From Streptomyces verrucosisporus (lineage in GTDB: Bacteria; Actinomycetota; Actinomycetes; Streptomycetales; Streptomycetaceae): 51,337 nucleotides of DNA. Numbering within the stretch: the first letter of the stretch is position 1; every line of letters begins with the position of its first letter. A program made the position numbers and the translations under genes. Under the pieces are notes generated by a model. The model was not told the DNA's origin. It was given only the letters and a program-made list of their open reading frames with translations, and ran no database searches. This document shows positions 7,096 through 15,422 of the stretch, piece by piece. The stretch covers positions 1 through 51,337 of the forward strand of contig NZ_JADEYH010000033.1 in the NCBI RefSeq assembly GCF_017114865.1, given 5' to 3'.

Positions 7096-7994
7096 GCGCG
7101 CCCACCGGCACCGTCCGTCCCGTCCGCACCGCCCGTCCCCCGCGCACCGGCGCCCCGGCGCGCCGCGGGGTGCGGTCGGTCCTGTGGCACCTGGGGGCGC
7201 TGGCCCTGCTGGCCGTGGTGCTCTACCCGGTCGTCTGGGTGCTGGGCGGCTCCCTCAAACCGGGCGACGAGATCGTGGGCAGCCTGGATCTGCTGCCCAC
7301 CGATCCGATCACCGGCAACTACGAGCGGCTCGCCGACGGGATCGCGGGCATCGGCATCGAGACGTTCTTCGTGAACTCGCTGCTGGTCGCGCTGGGTTCG
7401 GTGGCCGGTGTGCTGATCTCCTGCTCCCTGGCCGCGTACGCCTTCGCCCGGATCCGCTTCGCGGGCCGCGACGTGCTGTTCGCGCTGATGATCGGCACCC
7501 TGCTGCTGCCCGTCCACGTACTGCTGGTGCCGCAGTACGTGCTGTTCCAGAAGATGGAGCTGATCAACACCTACGTGCCGCTGCTGCTGGGCAAGTTCCT
7601 CGCGGTGGACGCCTTCTTCGTCTTCCTGATGGTGCAGTTCATGCGCAACCTCCCCAGGGAGCTGGACGAGGCGGCCCGTATCGACGGCTGCGGCCACTGG
7701 CGGATCTACTGGACGATCGTGCTGCCGCTGTGCCGCCCGGCGCTGATCACCAGTGCCATCTTCAGCTTCATCTGGGCCTGGAACGATTTCCTCGGTCCGC
7801 TGATCTACCTCAACGAGCCCGACAAGTACACCGTCTCGCTCGGCCTGAAGATGTTCATGGACCAGGACAGCCTCGCCGACTACGGCGGCATGATCGCCAT
7901 GTCGGTCGCGGCCCTGCTGCCGGTGCTGCTGTTCTTCCTCGCCTTCCAGCGCTACCTCGTCGAGGGCGCGGCCACCTCGGGGCTCAAGGGATGA
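7092..7994 (+). CDS. sugar ABC transporter permease, MalG/UgpE type
   Basis: A 300-residue second permease with six predicted membrane helices. The EAA loop LDEAARIDGCGHWRIYWTIV and the following VLPLCRPAL are typical of MalG-like subunits. The ATG overlaps the previous stop (ATGA), indicating translational coupling. No ATP-binding subunit is encoded next to it; in Streptomyces many sugar importers share the ATPase MsiK encoded elsewhere, which is the likely arrangement here. Confidence 0.93.
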   Translation: MSAPTGTVRPVRTARPPRTGAPARRGVRSVLWHLGALALLAVVLYPVVWVLGGSLKPGDEIVGSLDLLPTDPITGNYERLADGIAGIGIETFFVNSLLVALGSVAGVLISCSLAAYAFARIRFAGRDVLFALMIGTLLLPVHVLLVPQYVLFQKMELINTYVPLLLGKFLAVDAFFVFLMVQFMRNLPRELDEAARIDGCGHWRIYWTIVLPLCRPALITSAIFSFIWAWNDFLGPLIYLNEPDKYTVSLGLKMFMDQDSLADYGGMIAMSVAALLPVLLFFLAFQRYLVEGAATSGLKG

Positions 7995-8626
7995 GCGGGA
8001 CGGGCGCCGCGGCGCGGGCTCGCGCGGACACCGCCACGAGCGCTGCGACGGGCATGGACCGGCGGCCCCCAGCCGCCCGGTTCGCGCTCTTCGCCGAGTG
8101 CCTGCTGGCCGGGGTGTGGCTGCTGCTCGCCGCGCTCGCGCTGGTGACGGCGCTGCCCGCGTTCGCCGCCGCCTGCGGCCACCTGCGGCGGTACCTGGAC
8201 GCCGAGCAGGCCGGGTGGCGGCAGTTCGCCGCCGAGTGGGCGGCCGCCGTACGGACCGGCTGGCGGTTCTCGCTGCTGTGGTGGGCCGCCCTGGCGCTGC
8301 TCGCCTTCGATCTGCGGGTGGTCTCCTCCGGACTGCTGCCCGGTGGCCCCGCGGTGGCCGCGGTCGGCGCCGTGGCCGCGGTGGCCGTGGTGGTGGCCGG
8401 GCTGCGCACCGCCGCCGCCTGGCGGCCCGGAGACGACTGGGTCCGCACAGCCCGTTCCGCCGCCCGGCGCACCCTGCGCACCGAGCCGGGCGGCTCGCTC
8501 CTGCTGGCCGGAGGGCTGGCCGTGGTCGGCGTCGCCGCCTGGATGCTGCCGCCCCTGATCGCCCCGGCGCTCGGCTGCCTGGCCGCCTGCGCGGTCGCCG
8601 TCGAGCGGCGGTACGGCCGTACCTGA
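7991..8626 (+). CDS. DUF624/YesL-like membrane protein of the sugar operon
   Basis: A 211-residue integral membrane protein coupled to the second permease by an ATGA overlap. Four to five hydrophobic segments are visible, and the segment LRRYLDAEQAGWRQFAAEWAAA resembles the loop of DUF624/YesL proteins. That family usually sits in carbohydrate-uptake operons of Gram-positive bacteria, and its biochemical role is unresolved. No glycoside hydrolase accompanies the transporter. Family assignment is from pattern and context rather than from a search. Confidence 0.72.
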   Translation: MSGTGAAARARADTATSAATGMDRRPPAARFALFAECLLAGVWLLLAALALVTALPAFAAACGHLRRYLDAEQAGWRQFAAEWAAAVRTGWRFSLLWWAALALLAFDLRVVSSGLLPGGPAVAAVGAVAAVAVVVAGLRTAAAWRPGDDWVRTARSAARRTLRTEPGGSLLLAGGLAVVGVAAWMLPPLIAPALGCLAACAVAVERRYGRT

Positions 8627-8706
8627 CCGAGTCCTCCCGGGGCCGGCCGCCGCGCGGGCTCGCTCAGGGCCGTCCGGTCGCCTGTCCGGCCGCGGCGGCA
8701 CGGTTC

Positions 8707-8742
8707 CCGGTCGGCTCCGCCCCCGGGGGCGGGACCGACCGG
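8707..8742. terminator. near-perfect 36-bp palindrome between convergent genes
   Basis: The arms CCGGTCGG + CCGCCCCC and their complements pair over 16 of 18 positions, with a 2-nt internal mismatch at 8715-8716/8733-8734. It lies between the rightward sugar operon (ending 8626) and the leftward membrane-protein gene (ending 8812), so it can serve as a bidirectional terminator. Confidence 0.6.
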
Positions 8743-8811
8743 ACCGGGGCGGACGGTCCAGGCTCCCGTCCGCCCCTCCCGGCCCTCCCACGTCCCGGTA
8801 CGGCGCGCCCG

Positions 8812-11406
8812 TCAGCGCATCCGGCCCACCGCGCGGCGCAGCCGCCGGGCCTCCCGCAGCCGCCGCTCGTAGGTCGCGCCGACGAGCAGGAGCAGCACAC
8901 CCGCGGCGGCGGGCGGCACCCAGCGGGGCAGGAGTCCGGCCACCTGGACGACATGGGGGGCCAGTTCGTGCACGGCGACCAGAGCGGCGGTGCCGCCGCC
9001 CATCAGCAGCGGGGCCTTCAGCCGCGACCGCGCGCCCAGCACGGTCAGGGCCAGCGCGGCGGCGCCCAGTAGCAGCGGGCGCGGCCAGTGCGCGTCCACC
9101 CAGACCGCCACCAGGCTCGGCGCCAGCGTCGTCGCCAGCCCGGGGCCGTACGCCGCCCAGGAGGAGACCTCCGGACGGATCCGGTGCAGATGGCCGACGG
9201 CCAGCGCGGGGACGGTGACCGGCAGGGTGTACGCCTCCGGCGAGGTCACCTCCCAGCTCCCCAGTCGCACCCACCAGGCCAGCACCAGCAGCGCGCCCCC
9301 CGCGTACGCCGCGACCGGCCGGCGCTCCGCGCGCAGTGCCACGCCCCCAGCGGCCACCCCGCACAAGGCCAGGGCCAGGGAGAGCGCGACGGGCTCCGCG
9401 GCCGTCAGGGCGACGGCCGCGGCGGCGACGGCGTATCCGGCGCATTCCACCGGCACCCCGGCCGGGCGCCCCCGCAGCCGGGCGGCCAGGGGCACCGTGG
9501 CCACCGCGACGCCCAGCACCGCGAACGCCGCCCGGTGCGGCGGTGCGTCCAGGGCCAGGGGCACGGCGGCCGCGAACGCGCCCGACCACAGCACCGCCGC
9601 CACGGCCGCCACCGGTTCCACAGCGTCGGCGCGCGCGACCACCGCCGCCCCGGCGAAGGCGGCGGCCAGCGCGCCCAGGACGGCCACCGTCATCGCCGGT
9701 TCGGCCAGGGACCAGCCGCTCACCGCCACGGCCGCCACCACCGCCGCCACCAGCGCGGTCACCGCAGACGCCCCGGCCGCGCCCGGCAGGGGCGGGCCCA
9801 CCGAGACGGCCAGCAGCAGCACCACCAGTGCCACCAGCAGCACCACGGTCACCTGGTACGGCAGGTCCAGCACCACCGGCAGCACGGCGGCCGCCGCGCC
9901 CGCCGCCACCAGCGCGCCCCCGCAGGCCCTCACGCGCCACTCCCGCGGCACCCGCACCCCCGCCCCCAGGCCCCGGCCCACCGCGGCCGACGCCACCGCC
10001 AGCGTGCCCAGCACCACCGGCAGCGCCATCCCGTACGGCCAGCCCAGCCCCGGGGCGGCCGCGGCCAGGGCGCCCCGCGGCGCACCGTCCCAGGCCATGA
10101 ACACCCAGCCCAGCGGCCCCAGCGCCAGCCGCGCCACGGCGGGCAGCGCCCACAGCGCGGCGCCGGCGCACACCGCGGCGGACGCCAGCCGCAGCCCCGC
10201 CGCCACGGACCGTTCCCCCACCGGGACCGCACCCAGCGCCAGCGCGCACAGCAGGAAGCCCAGCACCGGCCACCCCGGCTCCGGCAGCACCCCCGCCCTC
10301 CACGGCGCGGCGCCACCCGCCACCAGCACGGCCACTCCCGCCGCGGCGGACGCCACGGCGGCCGGCGCCTCCGCAGCGGGCGCCTCCGCAGCGGGCGCCT
10401 CCGTATCCGTGCGGGCCGCGGTACGGGCGAGGTGGCTGGCCGCGTACAGCAGCACCGCCGCGGCCGCCGCGAGCAGCGCCGCCGCGTGCGCCGAGTCGGC
10501 CCACCCCGCCGCCGTCAGGGCCAGCACGGCGGAGGTCAGCAGCCCCGGAGCCCCCAGCGCGCAGCCCGCGGCGAGAGCCGTCACCGACACCGCCCGCCGT
10601 CCGCGTCCGGCGCACCGTCCGGCACACCACAACGCCACCGCCGCGTCACCGGCCGCCGTGGCCAGCAGCGCCCAGGAGAAGGAGTACGGGCCGCCGTCCG
10701 CGCTCAAAGCCCACAGCGGAAGCGGGAGTTGGGCGAGACACAGGGCGGTGGGCAGCGGACCGCGCAACCGCGGCAGCGCCGCCCCGTACCCCGCCCAGAG
10801 CGCGGCGGTCATCGCCGCCGCCACCGCCGCGTAGCCGGCGCCGTCTGCCTCCGGCAGCGCCACCCGGTGCAGCGCGTAGGCGTCGAGCAGCAGCAGGACC
10901 AGCCCCAGCGAGGCCACCGCCTCGGCCGTCGCCACCAGCCCGCGGCGGAGCAGCGGTGCGGGCACACCCAGTGCCAGCAGCGTCAGCGCGCCCAGTACCG
11001 CCGAGCGCCCTCCGATGTCCAGCCGGCCCCAGCTCACCAGCGTGAAGGCGGTCACCGCGACCGCCAGCAGCGTCCCGCCGAGGGCCAGCAGCACGTTCCG
11101 CGCGGCCGGTGGGGCGGCAGGCACGGCCGGGGCGACATCGGCGAACGGGGCTGCCGCGGCGGCATCCGGCCGGCCGCCGCTCCCCAGGTCCCAAGCGCGC
11201 AGCCCGGCCAGCAAATCCCGGCGCAGGACGAGAAGTTCGGTGCCCCGGGCCTCCAGCCGCCACAGCTCCGCGTCGATCTCCCGTATTCGCCGTGACACCG
11301 GCCCGGTGAGCGGCGGCGCGCACCGCGGGCAGACGGCCCCCGGAGCGCCAGGGGCGAGCGGCAGGGAACAGCGGGGGCAGTGGGCGGGCGGCGGGAGGTT
11401 CGGCAT
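8812..11406 (-). CDS. very large polytopic membrane protein with N-terminal zinc ribbon (SCO7613 C-terminal-domain type)
   Basis: An 864-residue protein from ATG 11406. The N-terminus carries a rubredoxin-like zinc ribbon (CPRCSLPL ... VCPRC), followed by a helical segment (about 40-75), then 20 or more hydrophobic segments running to the end and a short basic tail. The composition is extremely Ala/Leu/Val-rich. A tandem EAPAA repeat (three copies) sits in one loop. It resembles the Streptomyces membrane proteins annotated with the SCO7613 C-terminal domain; no function is established. It reads against the sugar operon. A 15-bp inverted repeat lies 39 bases upstream of the start. Confidence 0.82.
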   Translation of the reverse strand: MPNLPPPAHCPRCSLPLAPGAPGAVCPRCAPPLTGPVSRRIREIDAELWRLEARGTELLVLRRDLLAGLRAWDLGSGGRPDAAAAAPFADVAPAVPAAPPAARNVLLALGGTLLAVAVTAFTLVSWGRLDIGGRSAVLGALTLLALGVPAPLLRRGLVATAEAVASLGLVLLLLDAYALHRVALPEADGAGYAAVAAAMTAALWAGYGAALPRLRGPLPTALCLAQLPLPLWALSADGGPYSFSWALLATAAGDAAVALWCAGRCAGRGRRAVSVTALAAGCALGAPGLLTSAVLALTAAGWADSAHAAALLAAAAAVLLYAASHLARTAARTDTEAPAAEAPAAEAPAAVASAAAGVAVLVAGGAAPWRAGVLPEPGWPVLGFLLCALALGAVPVGERSVAAGLRLASAAVCAGAALWALPAVARLALGPLGWVFMAWDGAPRGALAAAAPGLGWPYGMALPVVLGTLAVASAAVGRGLGAGVRVPREWRVRACGGALVAAGAAAAVLPVVLDLPYQVTVVLLVALVVLLLAVSVGPPLPGAAGASAVTALVAAVVAAVAVSGWSLAEPAMTVAVLGALAAAFAGAAVVARADAVEPVAAVAAVLWSGAFAAAVPLALDAPPHRAAFAVLGVAVATVPLAARLRGRPAGVPVECAGYAVAAAAVALTAAEPVALSLALALCGVAAGGVALRAERRPVAAYAGGALLVLAWWVRLGSWEVTSPEAYTLPVTVPALAVGHLHRIRPEVSSWAAYGPGLATTLAPSLVAVWVDAHWPRPLLLGAAALALTVLGARSRLKAPLLMGGGTAALVAVHELAPHVVQVAGLLPRWVPPAAAGVLLLLVGATYERRLREARRLRRAVGRMR

Positions 11407-11444
11407 GCGCGGAGTGTGACGCGTACGAGGGCGTGCGGGCATGC

Positions 11445-11478
11445 GCGGTGGTACTCAGGCGGCCCTGAGTACCACCGC
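11445..11478. promoter_or_regulatory. 15-bp perfect inverted repeat upstream of the large membrane-protein gene
   Basis: The left arm GCGGTGGTACTCAGG (11445-11459) is perfectly complementary to 11464-11478, with loop CGGC. It is 39-72 bases upstream of the leftward start at 11406 and before the rightward tRNA promoter. It could be an operator for an unknown regulator or a hairpin in the 5' leader. Confidence 0.5.
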
Positions 11479-11511
11479 TTCCGGTGCGGGGGAGTGCGGG
11501 CGGGAAGGAGT

Positions 11512-11541
11512 TTGGATGAACACCCGCGCTCCCTGTATGGT
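11512..11541 (+). promoter_or_regulatory. promoter of tRNA-Val copy 2
   Basis: TTGGAT (11512-11517), 18-bp spacer, TATGGT (11536-11541). The predicted start near 11548 lies about ten bases before the tRNA 5' end. Confidence 0.55.
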
Positions 11542-11557
11542 TCTCGTCGTGCCGCAG

Positions 11558-11629
11558 GGGCGATTAGCTCAGCGGGAGAGCGCTTCGTTCACACCGAAGA
11601 GGTCACTGGTTCGATCCCAGTATCGCCCA
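11558..11629 (+). tRNA. tRNA-Val (anticodon CAC), copy 2
   Basis: Identical over all 72 bases to the tRNA at 4514-4585, with the same acceptor stem GGGCGAT/ATCGCCC and anticodon CAC. CCA is not encoded. Flanking sequences differ from copy 1, so the identity is confined to the gene. It is followed by its own hairpin terminator. Confidence 0.97.
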
Positions 11630-11634
11630 CCGCC

Positions 11635-11671
11635 CGGGAGGCCGGTTCCGTCCGACGGAACCGGCCTCCCG
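11635..11671 (+). terminator. hairpin terminator of tRNA-Val copy 2
   Basis: The 16-bp arms CGGGAGGCCGGTTCCG and CGGAACCGGCCTCCCG pair perfectly around TCCGA, followed by CGTTT. It begins six bases after the tRNA. Confidence 0.85.
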
Positions 11672-11766
11672 CGTTTCACGCCCGGCCTCCCGGCCGCCTT
11701 CCCCGGAGCAGCCCCGGACGGCTTCGAAGCGGCCCGGAACAGCCCCGGACCGCTCCCGGCCCGCCC

Positions 11767-12492
11767 TCAGACCGCCGCCGGGGCCTCCGTCCGCAGCGGC
11801 CACGCCGGATCGACCGCCTCGTCGGACCCGTTGCGGGCGAACCACGCCTGCAACCCGCGTGCCTGGGCCGCGTGCCAGACCGACTGCAGGGTGTGGAGCT
11901 CGGCCGGAGACATCGAGGACAGCCGCCGCGCGTGGCGACGCCCCACCTCCCGTACGACCTCGAGCGCCGCGGAGGCGTCGGCGGCCGCGTCATGGGCCTC
12001 GGCCAGTTCCACCCCGTAGTGCTCGCACAGCGCGGCCAGGGTGCGGCGGCCCTTGCGGTAGCGGTCCAGATGCTTGTCCAGCACCCGCGGGTCCAGCACG
12101 CACAGCGCAGGGGACGCGACGGCATCGGTCAGCGAGGTGCCGTGATGCCGCCGGGACTCCCGGTCCAGCAGGGTCAGATCGAACGGCGCGTTCATCACCA
12201 CCAGCGGCAGCCCCTCGGACGCACGCTCCGCCAGGGCCCGCACGATCTCCCCGACCGCGTCCGCCGGGCGGCGGCCGTGCTCGCGCAGATGCTCCCCGGT
12301 CAGGCCGTGCACCGCCGCCGCCCCCTCGGGCACCGGCACCCCCGGGTCCACCAGCCAGCGCACGGCGCGCACCTCGGCCCCCGGCGCTTCCTGCACCACC
12401 AGCGCGGCCGAGACGATCCGGTCCCGCTCCGGGTCCACGCCCGTGGTCTCGGTGTCGAATGCGGCGAGCGGTCCCTCGTACCACACCGTCAT
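11767..12492 (-). CDS. DEDDh 3'-5' exonuclease (DnaQ/epsilon-like)
   Basis: A 241-residue exonuclease. Motif I is FDTETTG near residue 13, motif II is VMNAPFDLTLLDRE, and motif III HDAAADA supplies the DEDDh histidine and last aspartate. It would remove 3' nucleotides from DNA or RNA, in repair or turnover. The start is ATG 12492, with GAGGGGAAG about ten bases upstream; the frame is open further but the added sequence is low-complexity. It is divergent from thrS across 251 bases. The C-terminal extension (VWHAAQARGLQAWF, GSDEAVDPAWPL) recurs in Streptomyces exonucleases of this type. Confidence 0.88.
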   Translation of the reverse strand: MTVWYEGPLAAFDTETTGVDPERDRIVSAALVVQEAPGAEVRAVRWLVDPGVPVPEGAAAVHGLTGEHLREHGRRPADAVGEIVRALAERASEGLPLVVMNAPFDLTLLDRESRRHHGTSLTDAVASPALCVLDPRVLDKHLDRYRKGRRTLAALCEHYGVELAEAHDAAADASAALEVVREVGRRHARRLSSMSPAELHTLQSVWHAAQARGLQAWFARNGSDEAVDPAWPLRTEAPAAV

Positions 12493-12656
12493 GCTCTGCT
12501 TCCCCTCCGTGTCGAGACCGGGACCGTCCCGGCGGACGGGCGCACACGGCGGCGCGTACGCCCGTCGCCCGTCTTGATACCTCACCCCGCTCGCGGCCAA
12601 CCCCGGCCTCCCTGGACCGTGCCGCAACCGTTTCGCGGCGGGGGCGTCCGGCTCGG

Positions 12657-12720
12657 TACGATTCACGGTGCGCGGCGATCGTCCGCGCCTCGGGTCGATC
12701 CCGAGACGGGGAGACCCGAG
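12657..12720 (+). promoter_or_regulatory. thrS promoter -10 and leader with two alternative hairpins
   Basis: A -10-like TACGAT (12657-12662) implies a leader of about 75 bases. In it CTCGGG (12689-12694) can pair with CCCGAG (12700-12705, loop TCGAT). Alternatively the longer CTCGGGTC (12689-12696) can pair with GACCCGAG (12713-12720). The two stems exclude each other because they share the left arm. The second ends 23 bases before the GTG, close to the ribosome site. No T-box features were found. Confidence 0.4.
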
Positions 12721-12743
12721 ACGACAGCAGTCAGGAGAGACCG

Positions 12744-14723
12744 GTGGCGGACGTCCGTGTGATCATCCAACGCGATTCCGAGCGGGAAGAACGCGTGGTG
12801 ACCACGGGCACCACGGCCGCCGATCTCTTCGCCGGCGACCGCTCCATCGTCGCCGCCCGCGTCGGCGGGCAGCTGAAGGACCTGGCGTACGCCGTCGCCG
12901 ACGGCGACGAGGTCGAGCCCGTGGAGATCTCCTCCGAGGACGGGCTGAACATCCTGCGGCACTCCACCGCGCACGTCATGGCCCAGGCCGTGCAGGACCT
13001 CTTCCCCGAGGCCAGGCTCGGTATCGGCCCGCCGATCAAGGACGGCTTCTACTACGACTTCGACGTCGCCGAGCCGTTCACCCCGGACGACCTCAAGCGC
13101 ATCGAGAAGCGGATGCAGGAGATCGTCAAGCGCGGCCAGCGCTTCTCCCGCCGCGTGACCGACGACGAGGCGGCCCGCGAGGAACTGGCCGGCGAGCCGT
13201 ACAAGCTGGAGCTCATCGGGCTCAAGGGCAACGCGGCCGAGGCCGCCGAGGGCGCGTCGGCCGAGGTCGGCGCGGGCGAGCTGACCATCTACGACAACCT
13301 CGACGCCAAGACCGGCGAGCTGTGCTGGAAGGACCTGTGCCGCGGTCCGCACCTGCCCACCACCCGCACCATCCCGGCGTTCAAGCTGATGCGGTCGGCC
13401 GCCGCGTACTGGCGGGGCAGCGAGAAGAACCCGCAGCTCCAGCGGATCTACGGCACCGCCTGGCCGTCGAAGGACGAACTGAAGGCGTACCTGGAGTTCC
13501 TGGCCGAGGCGGAGAAGCGCGACCACCGCAGGCTCGGCGCCGAGCTGGACCTGTTCTCCATCCCGGAGGACATCGGCTCCGGCCTGGCCGTCTTCCACCC
13601 CAGGGGCGGCATCATCCGCCGCACCATGGAGGACTACTCGCGCAGGCGGCACGAGGAGGCGGGCTACGAGTTCGTCTACACCCCGCACGCCACCAAGGGG
13701 AAGCTGTTCGAGAAGTCGGGCCACCTGGACTGGTACGCCGACGGCATGTACCCGCCCATGCAGCTCGACGAGGGCGTGGACTACTACCTCAAGCCCATGA
13801 ACTGCCCCATGCACAACCTGATCTTCGACGCGCGGGGGCGTTCCTACCGCGAACTGCCGCTGCGGCTGTTCGAGTTCGGCACCGTGTACCGCTACGAGAA
13901 GTCGGGCGTCGTCCACGGCCTGACCCGGGCGCGGGGCTTCACCCAGGACGACGCGCATATCTACTGCACCAAGGAGCAGATGGCGGACGAGCTCGACTCG
14001 CTGCTGACCTTCGTGCTGAACCTGCTGCGCGACTACGGCCTGGAGGACTTCTACCTGGAGCTGTCCACCAAGGACCCTGAGAAGTTCATCGGGACGGACG
14101 AGAACTGGGAGGAGGCCACGGAGACCCTGCGCCGGGCCGCCGGGAAGCAGGGCCTGGAGCTGGTCATGGACCCGGGCGGCGCCGCTTTCTACGGTCCGAA
14201 GATCTCGGTACAGGCGCGCGACGCCATCGGCCGGACCTGGCAGATGTCGACCATCCAGGTCGACTTCAACCTCCCCGAGCGCTTCGACCTGGAGTACACC
14301 GCCCCCGACGGCTCCCGGCAGCGGCCGGTGATGATCCACCGCGCGCTGTTCGGCTCCATCGAGCGGTTCTTCGCCGTGCTGCTGGAGCACTACGCGGGCG
14401 CCTTCCCGGCCTGGCTGGCACCGGTCCAGGCGGTCGGCATCCCGATCGGCGACACCCACGTGCCCTACCTGGAGGAGTTCGCGGCCCGGGCGAGGGCGAA
14501 GGGGCTGCGGGTGGAGGTGGACTCCTCCTCGGACCGGATGCAGAAGAAGATCAGGAACGCGCAGAAGAGCAAGGTGCCGTTCATGGTCATCGCCGGTGAC
14601 GACGACATGGCGGCGGGCGCGGTCAGCTTCCGCTACCGCGACGGTTCACAGAAGAACGGTGTGCCGGTCGACGAGGCGATCGCGGAGATCGCCAGGGCCG
14701 TCGAGGACCGCGTTCAGGTCTGA
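12744..14723 (+). CDS. thrS: threonyl-tRNA synthetase
   Basis: A 659-residue class II synthetase that charges tRNA-Thr. Domains in order: TGS (about 1-65), the editing/SAD domain with HSTAHVMAQ near residue 73 and the later CRGPH metal motif, the catalytic core with LKPMNCPMHN, motif 2 around FEFGTVYRYEKSG ... LTRARGFTQDD, motif 3 near HRALFGSIERF, and the C-terminal anticodon-binding domain. Length fits Streptomyces ThrRS. The start is GTG 12744 with AGGAGA about seven bases upstream; an in-frame extension is not conserved sequence. It is followed by a strong terminator, so it is monocistronic. Confidence 0.97.
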   Translation: MADVRVIIQRDSEREERVVTTGTTAADLFAGDRSIVAARVGGQLKDLAYAVADGDEVEPVEISSEDGLNILRHSTAHVMAQAVQDLFPEARLGIGPPIKDGFYYDFDVAEPFTPDDLKRIEKRMQEIVKRGQRFSRRVTDDEAAREELAGEPYKLELIGLKGNAAEAAEGASAEVGAGELTIYDNLDAKTGELCWKDLCRGPHLPTTRTIPAFKLMRSAAAYWRGSEKNPQLQRIYGTAWPSKDELKAYLEFLAEAEKRDHRRLGAELDLFSIPEDIGSGLAVFHPRGGIIRRTMEDYSRRRHEEAGYEFVYTPHATKGKLFEKSGHLDWYADGMYPPMQLDEGVDYYLKPMNCPMHNLIFDARGRSYRELPLRLFEFGTVYRYEKSGVVHGLTRARGFTQDDAHIYCTKEQMADELDSLLTFVLNLLRDYGLEDFYLELSTKDPEKFIGTDENWEEATETLRRAAGKQGLELVMDPGGAAFYGPKISVQARDAIGRTWQMSTIQVDFNLPERFDLEYTAPDGSRQRPVMIHRALFGSIERFFAVLLEHYAGAFPAWLAPVQAVGIPIGDTHVPYLEEFAARARAKGLRVEVDSSSDRMQKKIRNAQKSKVPFMVIAGDDDMAAGAVSFRYRDGSQKNGVPVDEAIAEIARAVEDRVQV

Positions 14724-14738
14724 CCGCCGTACGCGGGT

Positions 14739-14780
14739 GCGTGCTTCCCGGAGCCCGGTGCTCCGGGAAGCACGCCTTTT
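14739..14780 (+). terminator. thrS terminator
   Basis: The 16-bp perfect arms 14739-14754 and 14760-14775 (GCGTGCTTCCCGGAGC and complement) enclose a 5-nt loop and are followed by CTTTT. It is one of the few terminators here with a recognisable U-tract. Confidence 0.9.
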
Positions 14781-14835
14781 CGTCGCTCTGCCCCACCGGC
14801 CCGCCGCGGACCGGTGAAGTCCTATGCTGGCCCGC

Positions 14836-15387
14836 ATGAGCAGCGAGTCGGAGCAGCAGATCGGAGTGGGGTCGCCGGACGCCTTCCAGCGCCTGTGGAC
14901 GCCCCACCGGATGGCCTACATCCAAGGGGAGAACAAGCCGAGCGGCCCGGGTGCCGGTGACGGCTGCCCGTTCTGCACGATCCCGGCCAAGTCCGACGAG
15001 GACGGGCTGGTGATCGCCCGCGGCGAGCTGGTGTACGCGGTGCTCAACCTCTACCCGTACAACGGCGGCCATCTGATGGTGGTGCCCTTCCGGCACGTCG
15101 CCGACTACACCGACCTCACCGATCAGGAGACGGTGGAGCTGGGCGACTACACCAAGCGGGCCGTGAAGGCGCTGCGCGCGGCCTCCGGGGCGCAGGGGTT
15201 CAACATCGGCATGAACCAGGGCGAGGTCGCGGGCGCCGGGATCGCCGCCCACCTCCACCAGCACATCGTGCCGCGCTGGGGAGGCGACACCAACTTCATG
15301 CCGGTGGTGGGCCACACCAAGGTGCTGCCGCAGCTGCTGGCCGACACCCGGCGCATGCTGGCCGAGAAGTGGCCCGCCGGGGCCTGA
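14836..15387 (+). CDS. HIT-family hydrolase/adenylyltransferase
   Basis: A 183-residue histidine-triad protein. The triad is visible as HLHQHIVPRW near residue 140, and the upstream NLYPYNGGHLMVVPFRH segment is typical of Ap4A-phosphorylase/HIT proteins. CPFCTIP near residue 45 supplies two cysteines of a probable zinc site. Such proteins cleave nucleoside phosphoramidates or dinucleoside polyphosphates. The start could be ATG 14836 or ATG 14824; a -10-like TATGCT at 14824-14829 favours 14836 as a leaderless start. The neighbourhood thrS-HIT-PI biosynthesis is conserved in actinobacteria. Confidence 0.88.
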   Translation: MSSESEQQIGVGSPDAFQRLWTPHRMAYIQGENKPSGPGAGDGCPFCTIPAKSDEDGLVIARGELVYAVLNLYPYNGGHLMVVPFRHVADYTDLTDQETVELGDYTKRAVKALRAASGAQGFNIGMNQGEVAGAGIAAHLHQHIVPRWGGDTNFMPVVGHTKVLPQLLADTRRMLAEKWPAGA

Positions 15388-15422
15388 GCCCGAACCGCCG
15401 CACACGACCGCGCCGCACAAGA

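Noticed and set aside
7952..10630. Very long open frames on the strand opposite real genes, e.g. 7952-10630 (892 codons), 25823-29014 (1063), 32130-35714 (1194) and 44830-48054 (1074), all on the minus strand
   Set aside because: They mirror strongly supported genes (or, at 8812-10630, another frame of one), have low-complexity Gly/Arg/Ala or Val/Leu/Asp translations and no domains. They are a by-product of very high GC.
4586..11557. Genomic island between the two tRNA-Val genes
   Set aside because: No integrase, excisionase, transposase or att-like extension of the repeat beyond the tRNA is visible, and base composition matches the surroundings. Kept only as a comparative question.
12493..12743. 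T-box riboswitch upstream of thrS
   Set aside because: The predicted leader is only about 75 bases and shows no stem I, no T-box core and no codon-specifier loop. Only the simple alternative hairpins are supported.
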